A stretch of 64,000 nucleotides of DNA from Gaoshiqia sp050178015 (lineage in GTDB: Bacteria; Bacteroidota; Bacteroidia; Bacteroidales; Prolixibacteraceae): the NCBI GenBank assembly GCA_050178015.1, contig JBFXGM010000026.1, forward strand, positions 13,769-77,768, read 5' to 3'. Positions 15,629 to 23,814 of this stretch are shown piece by piece (within the stretch, counting starts at the first letter, position 1; every line of letters starts with the position of its first letter). A program made the translations under genes and the position numbers. The notes under the pieces were generated by a model that saw only the letters and a list, made by a program, of their open reading frames with translations, ran no database searches and was not told the origin of the DNA.

Positions 15629-15990
15629 ATCGTACTAGTTAGAATGACCTTTTTGCCCGCTCCTGTAATGACCTCGCATACAAGACCAGGACACCCAGCT
15701 TCCGCTAACATATACCCGGACAGTTCGGTTCTAACAACCGCAGATCATTCCGGGAAAAAAGAGACCCCGGGAAAAATCGGACAGGCCTTTCATTAGGTCA
15801 TTCTACCCCGCTCTTCCCTTTTATTCGGTCCGGCACAGGAGAAACACCCACGCCTGATTATACCGCTTATCCCGATTTTTTGTTTGCCACCCGGGCAATT
15901 AATTGGGAGATGAAAGTATCCGGGATACGGCACTGGAAATAATAGAAACGAAAAGACCAGAAGACTTGCAATATGCTAATAAAAAGCGGA
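15629..15990. other. Intergenic spacer with an 11-bp inverted repeat
   Basis: No supported gene. TAGAATGACCT at 15640-15650 is repeated in inverted orientation as AGGTCATTCTA at 15795-15805, spanning about 166 bp. No clear target duplication or internal frame was seen. It could be a small non-autonomous element or a chance match. Confidence 0.4.
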
Positions 15991-18900
15991 TCAAAACTTC
16001 CCGCCTGTCAACTCAACGCGAACTCTTTTGTTCGTTCGGGTGTACCAGATATATCCACTGACATTCGGGTATCCGCAGGCCTGCAATTCGCGCATGTATT
16101 GCCGTACCTGGTGCTCGTATTTATCCAGTTCCTTTTCGCCAGACTTGTAATCAACCACAATCACCTGGTCATCGGCCAACATGATGCGGTCCGGGCGTTT
16201 CAGCCCGCTTTTTCCGGTCAGGATATTGCGTTCGTTCATCACCCGGTACGAGCCGTCGAACCAGCTTTTTACTGCGGGATCGGTCAGCAGCCCTTCCAAT
16301 TGCTGTTTTATCAGTCCTGCCCCCTCATTGGCAAGCATCCCCTTGAAGACCAAGTCGTTCAATGCCTTTTCCAAATCATTGGCTGTCGTGATCCTGGCCA
16401 GGATTTCATGGATCAAACGACCTTGGTTGATGTTTTTTTCAGACGCTCCGTCCGGTTCAAAAAAATGTTCGTGGTTTTTCCGCAATTGCAGGTAATTACT
16501 GAAATCGGCAAAGCGAAACTCCTGCAAGCGGATGGCACGGTCGGTATCCTTTTTCTTTGACTGCCCGGCTGTCAGTTCGCCAATTTCGAGCAACTGATTT
16601 TCTTCATCAATATTGGCCGACAAATTCAGTAGCAGATGCTGTTGGCCACCTGCCGAAAGATGATCATCCAAGCCGACAGCCGCTTTTAATAAATCGCCAA
16701 CCGAACCCAGCTTTTTACCATAGCCAGACCAGGTAAACAGCGCCTGACGGGCACGGGTGAAAGCGACGTACAACAAGTTCAGGTTGTCGATATAGTTGCT
16801 CATCTTCTCCACAAAATATTCCTGGTAAAACAACGATTCGCCCATATTTTTGGCGTATTTCACCGGCACCAGTTCCAGCTGGTCAAAAGGGGCCGCATTG
16901 GGCCGGCACCACAAAATGGGAGCATGTTGGGCCGATATTTCGAGCGACCAATCACAAAAAGGCACAAACACATAATTGTACTCCAACCCCTTTGCCTTAT
17001 GGATTGTTTGGATGCGAATGGCATCCAAGTCTTCCGCCACGGCAATGGTCTTCTTCTGCCCCTGATCGTCCCACCACTTCAGAAAAGTGGAAATATCGGC
17101 TGTCCGGTTTTTCATGAATGCCGACACCTGGTCGATGAAGGCCTGCATATAGGCCAATTCTTCTTTCAGATCGAACAAGTTGAAGATTTCGCAAAGTTTA
17201 AAGATGACTTCCTGCAGGTTACGCGATCCCAGGGTGTCGTTGAAATAATCACTTTTCAGAAACTGAAACAATTCATTTTGATCATCCTCAATGGCCTCAA
17301 ACTGATTCGAAATATCCGGAGAATAGGGCGGCCGGAAATCCATGCTCAGTTGCTCCACGTCAGCTGCCGGTTTAAGTTGCGGTTGTTTGCCCAGAACTTT
17401 CAGCTGAGGTTCAATTTCCCGGTGGTACTGGTAGTTGGCAAAGGCAAGCGCCAGTTCATCATCCGGGTCGATCAGCAGCGTCAGCAGGGACAACACAAAT
17501 GCCACCGATGCGGCACTCTTCACATACAGCGACTCGCTCGACAATACATTAAAATTGTATGCCTCATCGTTTTTTGCCTTTTCGGCAAGCAGGCAATCGG
17601 CAATCAATTTGGCTTCGTCCTTTTTCCTGACCAGGATAGCTATTTCATTGGCAGAAGCGCCTAAATCCTGTACCCGCTTGATTTGGGCAACCAGGTCGTC
17701 CAGCAGCGATTGCTTTACTTCGTCATCTTCGTCACGGACTTTCTCATAAAAATTCATGCGAATGTACCCGTCCTTGTCGCCTGACGCTTGACCAATTTCC
17801 TGCAAACTCTCGCGGTAAATCTGCACAATTTGGTCGTGTAACGGTAATTCGCCGTGGCCTGCATTTTCGAGATCTCCATTAAAATGCCGTTGCAGAGCAT
17901 CCGGCACCAACTGGAAAATACGGTTGTTAAAACGAACGACGTTCCCCGAACTGCGCCAGTTTTTGTTCAGAGTTTCCTCGCTGGCCCCATTGGCCGGAAA
18001 AGCTTTCGACACTTTTGAGGCCAGCAGGTTCCAGTCGCCGCTGCGCCATCGGTAAATGGCTTGCTTGACGTCGCCCACCAACATGCCCAGGTTGTTTTCG
18101 GCAAGCGAATTCCCGATCAGCGGACAGAAGTTGTTCCATTGCAAGCCCGAAGTGTCCTGAAACTCGTCAATCATAAAATGGTGGTAGTACACACCTGTTT
18201 TTTCATAAACAAAAGGGGTTTCCGAGTCGGCAATAATTTGTTTCAGCAAGTTCCCCGACTCGGAAAGCTGAATGACGCCTTTTTCGCGGGTGACCTTGCG
18301 CACCATAGCCTGCAAATCGACCAAAATACCAAGCGTATAAAGCTGATTAACGATCAGTTTTGCGGTATTGTAGCGTTGAATTTCCTGCTTATAAAACGTA
18401 ACCACCTCGGCCAACAGCAAGTGGAGCTGGTGGGCAACTTCCTGCACCGGGGCCGGATCGTTCTTCTTGAACAGGTTTGCGGCCTCTTCGGCGGCCTGCA
18501 ACACGCGAACACCCGGTGAGAAATCGGCCTTCAGCATTTTTTGAAAACTGGCAGCCGCCCCCCCGGCCCCGTATTTAAAATCGGCGACAGTCAGTCCGGC
18601 GGCTTCCATCAGGCGAACCCCTTCTTTCCCAGTTTGTTTCAGTTTGTCTTCATACTGAACGATGATTTGCTGCAATTCGCGCCGGTAATTCCGGATGAAA
18701 GCCCGGTCGTTTAGCTTTTCGTGCAAGGCCTGGTTCAGCTCCTTAAATGTTTCGTTGTAGATCTGCTTTCCCAACTTCAGGATATCGCCTTTGAGGTTCC
18801 ACCCGCCCCCTTCCTGGATTTTGTCGCGCGCAAACTGTTTGAGCCACTCCAGCAAATCGCGGTCGTTATCAATCGACAACAGCAGTTCGTCCACCGCTTC

Positions 18901-19317
18901 ATCCAAAATCTGATCCTCATCCAAATCAACCTGATAGGCTGTATTGATGCCCAATTCGCGGTTAAAAGCCTTGATCACCCGCTGAAAAAAACTGTCGATC
19001 GTACTGATGGAAAAACGCGAATAATCATGCAGAATTCGCTTCAGGCATTTTTGGGCGCGGGAGGTGAGCTCTGTTTCGTTCAACCCGGTTTCGTCCTTCA
19101 ACACCTGCAAATAGGCCGTTTGATTTCCCTGGGCCAATTGAAACAGTTCCTGAACAACCCGGTATTTCATCTCGGTGGTTGCCTTGTTGGTAAAAGTAAC
19201 CGCCAAAATGTGCTTGTAATTCCACTCGCCGGCCAGGGCAATTTTCAGGTACTCCACGGCCAGACGAAAGGTTTTCCCCGAACCGGCCGATGCTTTATAA
19301 ATACGAAGTTGAGACAT
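15991..19317 (-). CDS. AddA/RecB-like UvrD helicase with C-terminal PD-(D/E)XK nuclease
   Basis: 1,108 residues. N-terminal SF1 helicase motif I is YKASAGSGKTFRLAVEYL, followed by AVTFTNKATTEMKYRV (motif Ia) and MIDEFQDTSGLQW (motif II). Motif IV-VI regions include RIQTIHKAKGLEYNYVFVP and NLLYVAFTRARQALF. The C-terminus has the nuclease motif VIVVDYKSGEKELDKYEHQVRQY. Expected role: end resection and recombination at double-strand breaks. The usual AddB-like partner is not in the window. ATG 19317 begins MSQLRIYKASAG and was preferred over the TTG at 19362. Confidence 0.93.
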   Translation of the reverse strand: MSQLRIYKASAGSGKTFRLAVEYLKIALAGEWNYKHILAVTFTNKATTEMKYRVVQELFQLAQGNQTAYLQVLKDETGLNETELTSRAQKCLKRILHDYSRFSISTIDSFFQRVIKAFNRELGINTAYQVDLDEDQILDEAVDELLLSIDNDRDLLEWLKQFARDKIQEGGGWNLKGDILKLGKQIYNETFKELNQALHEKLNDRAFIRNYRRELQQIIVQYEDKLKQTGKEGVRLMEAAGLTVADFKYGAGGAAASFQKMLKADFSPGVRVLQAAEEAANLFKKNDPAPVQEVAHQLHLLLAEVVTFYKQEIQRYNTAKLIVNQLYTLGILVDLQAMVRKVTREKGVIQLSESGNLLKQIIADSETPFVYEKTGVYYHHFMIDEFQDTSGLQWNNFCPLIGNSLAENNLGMLVGDVKQAIYRWRSGDWNLLASKVSKAFPANGASEETLNKNWRSSGNVVRFNNRIFQLVPDALQRHFNGDLENAGHGELPLHDQIVQIYRESLQEIGQASGDKDGYIRMNFYEKVRDEDDEVKQSLLDDLVAQIKRVQDLGASANEIAILVRKKDEAKLIADCLLAEKAKNDEAYNFNVLSSESLYVKSAASVAFVLSLLTLLIDPDDELALAFANYQYHREIEPQLKVLGKQPQLKPAADVEQLSMDFRPPYSPDISNQFEAIEDDQNELFQFLKSDYFNDTLGSRNLQEVIFKLCEIFNLFDLKEELAYMQAFIDQVSAFMKNRTADISTFLKWWDDQGQKKTIAVAEDLDAIRIQTIHKAKGLEYNYVFVPFCDWSLEISAQHAPILWCRPNAAPFDQLELVPVKYAKNMGESLFYQEYFVEKMSNYIDNLNLLYVAFTRARQALFTWSGYGKKLGSVGDLLKAAVGLDDHLSAGGQQHLLLNLSANIDEENQLLEIGELTAGQSKKKDTDRAIRLQEFRFADFSNYLQLRKNHEHFFEPDGASEKNINQGRLIHEILARITTANDLEKALNDLVFKGMLANEGAGLIKQQLEGLLTDPAVKSWFDGSYRVMNERNILTGKSGLKRPDRIMLADDQVIVVDYKSGEKELDKYEHQVRQYMRELQACGYPNVSGYIWYTRTNKRVRVELTGGKF

Positions 19318-19380
19318 GCAACAGATTTTTGTTAAAAATACGAATTTGCTCCTTGCTGACAAGAGTATGAAATGCCCGAT

Positions 19381-19396
19381 TACCTTTGTACATTTG
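19381..19396 (+). promoter_or_regulatory. Two overlapping -7 elements upstream of the sensor kinase
   Basis: TACCTTTG at 19381-19388 and TACATTTG at 19389-19396 both match TAnnTTTG, 24-32 bp upstream of the ATG at 19420. Confidence 0.5.
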
Positions 19397-19419
19397 CATC
19401 AAGTTAAAACTCAACTGAA

Positions 19420-20376
19420 ATGGTCCTTCAAATTTTGCTTGTCATTTCCATCATTCTACAGTTTTTTGCGGTTGGCGTGGCCATAAAACTCACCAAGGTA
19501 ACCAAATACAATTTTTCGTGGATTTTGCTCACTATTGGCTTCATCGTGATGGCTATCCGATTATTGGTTGAAATCCTGCCCTACGTCAGCAACTTTCAGC
19601 CACAGGAATTGGGCCAAATTATGGTTTGGTCGGGGGTAATCATGTCGCTTGCGTTTGCCATTGGTGTGTTTATGATCCAACGAATTTTTAAATACATGAA
19701 ACGGGTGGAAGACTCGCGCCGGTTGACAGAAAAAATGTTCCTGAACGCCATCATCCAAACGGAAGAAAAAGAACGGAAGCGCTTTGCCAAAGATTTACAC
19801 GATGGGCTGGGACCATTGCTTTCAACCGTAAAAATGTCGGTCTCGTCGCTGGCACAACTCGAACACGATAAAGTGTCGGAAGAAATTGTGAAAAACACCG
19901 AAATGGTAATTAACGAAGCCATCAAATCCCTCAAGGAAATATCAGACAATCTGAGTCCGCATGTACTTGATAATTTCGGCCTGCTCCGGGCACTTCGCAA
20001 CTTCTCGAATAAAATAAATGCCACCAAAGCCATCCACATAAAGTTCGAATCGAACCTGGGTGACGAGCGCTTTGACACCAACGTCGAAGTGGTTTTGTAT
20101 CGCGTGGTGTGCGAGCTGATCAACAACACCATCAAACACGCCAAAGCAAAAAAAATTGAGATCAGGTTGACCAAAGAGGAAAAAAATCTTACCATTGTAT
20201 ATAAAGACAACGGAAAAGGTTTCAACAAAACCAAATTGCTTGAACATCCCGGAAGCGGCATGGGTTTCTCAAACATCTTTTCGCGAATCAACTCGTTAAA
20301 AGGCGAAATTCATGTTGAAAGCGAACCCGGGAAGGGCACCATGGTCATTATTAAAGTAAAAACTGAAGATGAGTGA
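19420..20376 (+). CDS. Membrane sensor histidine kinase, NarX/DegS type (HisKA_3)
   Basis: 318 residues. Three hydrophobic segments within the first 90 residues form a small sensor without a recognisable periplasmic domain. A coiled linker leads to the HisKA_3 dimerisation helix with the phospho-acceptor His127 in KDLHDGLGPLLSTVKM. The ATPase domain shows ELINNTIKHAKAKKIEI (N box), YKDNGKGFN (G1) and GSGMGFSNIFSRINSLKG (G2). It overlaps the response regulator by eight bases. Input unknown. Confidence 0.92.
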   Translation: MVLQILLVISIILQFFAVGVAIKLTKVTKYNFSWILLTIGFIVMAIRLLVEILPYVSNFQPQELGQIMVWSGVIMSLAFAIGVFMIQRIFKYMKRVEDSRRLTEKMFLNAIIQTEEKERKRFAKDLHDGLGPLLSTVKMSVSSLAQLEHDKVSEEIVKNTEMVINEAIKSLKEISDNLSPHVLDNFGLLRALRNFSNKINATKAIHIKFESNLGDERFDTNVEVVLYRVVCELINNTIKHAKAKKIEIRLTKEEKNLTIVYKDNGKGFNKTKLLEHPGSGMGFSNIFSRINSLKGEIHVESEPGKGTMVIIKVKTEDE

Positions 20377-21019
20377 TTACACCCGAAAAATTATAATCGT
20401 TGACGATCACACCTTGTTCCGAAACGGATTGCGTATCTTGCTCAACAACCTCCCCAATTTTCAGGTGGTAGGCGAAGCGGCCAACGGACAGGAGTTTATC
20501 GATCTGCTGGGCCATACCCAAACCGATTTGGTTTTACTCGATATTGACATGCCGGTGATGGATGGCATTGAAGCGGCAAAACTAGCCCTCCAAAAAGTCC
20601 CCGAGTTGAAAATCATCACCCTTTCAATGTATGGCGAAGAAGATTATTACTACAAAATGGTGGACGCCGGGGTAAAAGGTTTCGTGCTGAAAAATTCGGA
20701 TATGAACGAGGTGAAAAATGCGTTGGAAACTGTGTATGAAGGGGGCAACTATTTTTCGTCGGAATTGCTCCGTACGTTGGTGAACAGCCTGCGCACCAAC
20801 ACCAAGAACAAAGAACCCCAAACCGGTTTATCGGAACGGGAAATCGAAATCCTGATTTTAATCTGCCAGGGCCTGTCCAATCAGGAAATTGCCGATCAGC
20901 TATTCATATCAAAACGGACCGTTGATAAGCACCGGGCCAATATCCTGGAAAAAAGCGAGTGTAAAAACACGGCCCAGTTGGTCATGTATGCCATCAAGAA
21001 TCAACTGGTTGAAATCTAA
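20369..21019 (+). CDS. NarL/FixJ-family response regulator
   Basis: 216 residues. Receiver domain with acidic pair in IIIVDDHTLFR, phospho-acceptor Asp58 in LLDIDMPVMDG and Lys in VKGFVLKNSD. C-terminal LuxR-type helix-turn-helix GLSEREIEILILICQGLSNQEIADQLFISKRTVDKHRANILEK. Cognate to the overlapping kinase. Targets are not visible in the window. Its stop overlaps the convergent SIS gene by a base or two. Confidence 0.95.
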   Translation: MSDYTRKIIIVDDHTLFRNGLRILLNNLPNFQVVGEAANGQEFIDLLGHTQTDLVLLDIDMPVMDGIEAAKLALQKVPELKIITLSMYGEEDYYYKMVDAGVKGFVLKNSDMNEVKNALETVYEGGNYFSSELLRTLVNSLRTNTKNKEPQTGLSEREIEILILICQGLSNQEIADQLFISKRTVDKHRANILEKSECKNTAQLVMYAIKNQLVEI

Positions 21020-21939
21020 CTAGTTACCCGAGTAACTTTACCTCCCACCACAAATGGTTCTTTTATTTTCAGTTTACGGCGAAGCCAAGCTGCCATAAAA
21101 AAGAAAGGCATAATGGTGGCAAAAGGGCTCAGGTTTTCAGGCAGACCGGTTTCTTTCAACTCGATACAAAAGCCACTGGCAAATGCAATTTTTTCAATGA
21201 GCTTGGCAGTCCGTTCCCCTTGTTCTCCCACCGGGTTGATGACGAAAACGACCGAGCACCCGGCTGCTTCCTTCACCCCATGATCGTATTGCGCCAATGA
21301 CATGCCGATAAACGGCAGTTTGGTTGCTTCGGTAAGCACCTGCGCAGCCTGCATGGCTGTGCCCAAATTCGGCCCGGCCCCCAGAATGTAAAATCCTTTG
21401 TATTTCCTCTTTTTCAGCAATCGGCAAGTCAATTGGCCCCATTCATCTCCGCGAGCTTTAAACGAAGGAAAATAAAGCTGGTTATACTCCAGCGCCGGCT
21501 GCGGATCGATTCCATGCCCTAAAAACAAGACCGTCAACGTATTGATATACGTTTTTGTTGATGAAAAACGTTCCCGTCCGGCACATAGGTCAACAGCAAC
21601 ATCGGCAGCCGGATGATTGGCCAAAGGACTGCGCAGCTCGTTAACAATAGGAACAAACTGCTCAAAACGATCGGCACACCAGAGGGTTTCACTGCTTTCA
21701 CCCGACTGGGAAATCAACACGGCTTTCTCAAATTGCCTGACTTTTTCCAAATAATTGAAGTATTCAGAGGCAATCTCCGGATAAATCTTTATTCCCTGGT
21801 AACGCAATACCAGCGTCGCAAAATAGGACGAGCCCATACCGATATAGGGTACCTTCTCAGGCAAAATCAGCCCCTTATTATGCTCATAACAGACCCCAGC
21901 CTGGTATGGTATTTCAAAAAGTTCGGATTCCACAAGCAT
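21016..21939 (-). CDS. SIS-domain sugar-phosphate isomerase/deglycase-like protein
   Basis: 307 residues with two SIS domains like the isomerase half of GlmS, AgaS or FrlB, but no glutaminase domain. Domain 1 shows VPYIGMGSSYFATLV and VLISQSGESSETLW; domain 2 shows GFYILGAGPNLGTAMQAAQVLTEATK and FIGMSLAQYDHGVKEA. ATG 21939 was chosen over TTG 21942. It lies 50 bp downstream of a fructosamine-kinase gene on the same strand. FrlB-type deglycases of this fold split phosphorylated Amadori products, so a joint role in deglycation is a plausible inference. Confidence 0.85.
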   Translation of the reverse strand: MLVESELFEIPYQAGVCYEHNKGLILPEKVPYIGMGSSYFATLVLRYQGIKIYPEIASEYFNYLEKVRQFEKAVLISQSGESSETLWCADRFEQFVPIVNELRSPLANHPAADVAVDLCAGRERFSSTKTYINTLTVLFLGHGIDPQPALEYNQLYFPSFKARGDEWGQLTCRLLKKRKYKGFYILGAGPNLGTAMQAAQVLTEATKLPFIGMSLAQYDHGVKEAAGCSVVFVINPVGEQGERTAKLIEKIAFASGFCIELKETGLPENLSPFATIMPFFFMAAWLRRKLKIKEPFVVGGKVTRVTS

Positions 21940-21989
21940 CAAATTTACAGAACAACAAGTTACGACTATTTAAAGTATCCGTTACTTTT

Positions 21990-22871
21990 TTAACTGAATT
22001 TTTTAGCGATCAATAGAGCCTGATGCCCGTAATGGCCGCCAAACAGGTAATAATGGTTCAGGATGTGGTAAAGCTGATATAATTGCACCCGCTCTTTCCA
22101 GCCGTTTTCAAGCGGGTAAGATTCCTGATAGGCTTGCCAGGTGCGGTTGGAAAAACCACCAAACAGGGTCATGATAGACAACTCCATCTCGCGGTCGGCA
22201 TAGTACGAGGCCGGGTCGATCAGCGCTGGTCCCCGGCTGGTATACAAGTAGTTGCCGCTCCACAGGTCGCCATGGATCAGTGCCGGCACAGAACGTGCAG
22301 GAAGCAGCTGCGGAAGCTTGCCAATCAACATTTCATACACCTTTTGATCAGCTGAGCTTATCCCACGGTTATCTCGTATCAGACGCACCAGGTACGCCAA
22401 ACGGTTTTCAGCGAAAAAAGCCGGCCAACTATCTGACCAGTCGTTTTGCTGAGGCGTTAAACCGCAATAGTTATTGTGCGAAAAACCAAATTTATCCCCC
22501 GACTCCCTGTGTAAATGAGCCAATCCGTAACCTAACTTCTCATCCTGCTTCGGAACACTACCGGGTTCGAGATAATCCATCAGGATAAAACCGGGCAGAC
22601 TGCCATTTTCCGTAGCCAACAAAACTTCAGGGACCAGCAGGCCATCACCGGCGTTCTTTCTCAATGCGTTCAGGCATTCTGCCTCCCGCACAAATAAATC
22701 ATCGGGACAGGAAGCATTCCATTTCAAAAAGAAAGTACCGTGGCTCGTTTTCAATTTCCGGGCATGACTGATGCAGCCACCGCCAACCGGGAGTGAATGT
22801 TTTATCCGAAAACCGGCGCCAAACCGGTTGTGCAGGATTTTGGTCAAAAAGCTCAGTATGTTCTTTTCCAT
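21990..22871 (-). CDS. Fructosamine/ketosamine-3-kinase family protein
   Basis: 293 residues. Kinase fold of the FN3K family: VGGGCISHARKLKTSHG near the N-terminus (nucleotide loop), FLKWNA with the ATP-binding Lys, ALIHGDLWSGNYLY with the catalytic Asp, and LIDPASYYADREMELSIM with the metal-binding Asp. Bacterial members phosphorylate ribulosamines or fructosamines on proteins or small amines, which leads to their removal. ATG 22871 begins MEKNILSF. Likely co-transcribed with the SIS gene. Confidence 0.93.
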   Translation of the reverse strand: MEKNILSFLTKILHNRFGAGFRIKHSLPVGGGCISHARKLKTSHGTFFLKWNASCPDDLFVREAECLNALRKNAGDGLLVPEVLLATENGSLPGFILMDYLEPGSVPKQDEKLGYGLAHLHRESGDKFGFSHNNYCGLTPQQNDWSDSWPAFFAENRLAYLVRLIRDNRGISSADQKVYEMLIGKLPQLLPARSVPALIHGDLWSGNYLYTSRGPALIDPASYYADREMELSIMTLFGGFSNRTWQAYQESYPLENGWKERVQLYQLYHILNHYYLFGGHYGHQALLIAKKFS

Positions 22872-23060
22872 AAACAACAAATTTCAGTGATTACGCAGGA
22901 TTATGCAAGTATTGAAATGTTTAAATAATTCTTCAGCAATTGGTTTTTGATTGCCGGAACGTTTCACTCGATAATCAGGGTGAGCACTTCAATAAGTTCC
23001 TCTTTATACCCATTGAAAAGAATCGATTATCGTCTTAAATTGTATTACTATTTCAACGAT

Positions 23061-23597
23061 ATGACTTCAGCTGAGAGTTTCATCAGGTATTATTCGCTTT
23101 CCAACAAAGCAAAATTTTCGGGACAAGCCTGCTCCTCCAATGAATTCTTGTCAGATTTTCTGGTCTTTGTCCCTAAAATTCTGGCTGACCTTCAATATCA
23201 TATTGACCACTGGCAATTAGATGAATTCTATGAGAGTTTACCGCAACTTAAGTTCCTGGTGGAATATTCCGATGATCTGAACCGTTATTGGTTCCTGCTC
23301 AGGGCCTATTCGGGCGGGTTGAAACGATTGTTGGAAAAGGAAACCGTGCAACATGCCATGGAAGTTTACCTGTATTACCACCAACGTTATGGCGCGCGCC
23401 GGATTTTCAAGCAGGATAACTGGTTTGAAAAAAAGCGCTGGCAATTCCTTGATCGTTTAATAGATGTGGAAGACGCCAAAGACCTGGCCATTTTTATGGA
23501 GCAAGTCATGGAGGAACTCATCGAAAACTTTCAGTATTACAAAAATAGCCTGCTACGCTTTCACCGTGAAGTGAAAGAAATTGTGGATGCCAATTAA
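23061..23597 (+). CDS. Hypothetical helical protein, 178 residues
   Basis: Not recognised. Predicted soluble and mostly alpha-helical, rich in aromatic and charged residues (YYHQRYGARRIFKQDNWFEKK region). ATG 23061 was chosen; the frame is open upstream to a TTG at 22947, but the added 38 residues look unlike coding sequence. No close partner; the GH94 gene has its own promoter. Confidence 0.6.
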   Translation: MTSAESFIRYYSLSNKAKFSGQACSSNEFLSDFLVFVPKILADLQYHIDHWQLDEFYESLPQLKFLVEYSDDLNRYWFLLRAYSGGLKRLLEKETVQHAMEVYLYYHQRYGARRIFKQDNWFEKKRWQFLDRLIDVEDAKDLAIFMEQVMEELIENFQYYKNSLLRFHREVKEIVDAN

Positions 23598-23703
23598 TGG
23601 GTTCCACCCTCATCTTTCAATGCATCTCCATCCTAAAATAACCGAGGAATTCGCCACACGCATTTCATTTATAACCATCCTTTAAAATATTCTCCCTCAT
23701 CTT

Positions 23704-23733
23704 TTTGTTATTTTTACAATAATTGTATTTTTG
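23704..23733 (+). promoter_or_regulatory. Promoter of the GH94 phosphorylase gene
   Basis: -33 TTTG at 23704-23707, 18 bp spacer, -7 TATTTTTG at 23726-23733. The ATG is about 80 bp downstream. Confidence 0.65.
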
Positions 23734-23814
23734 AAGACGTTTCGATGCCCCGGTATTTTCGGCATACCCCGTTTCCGGCATTGAAAAGCAGCCTATAAAC
23801 CCAACAACTTTTTT

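Noticed and set aside
22947..23060. N-terminal extension of the 178-residue hypothetical protein
   Set aside because: Begins with TTG and reads unlike coding sequence; ATG 23061 is the first plausible start.
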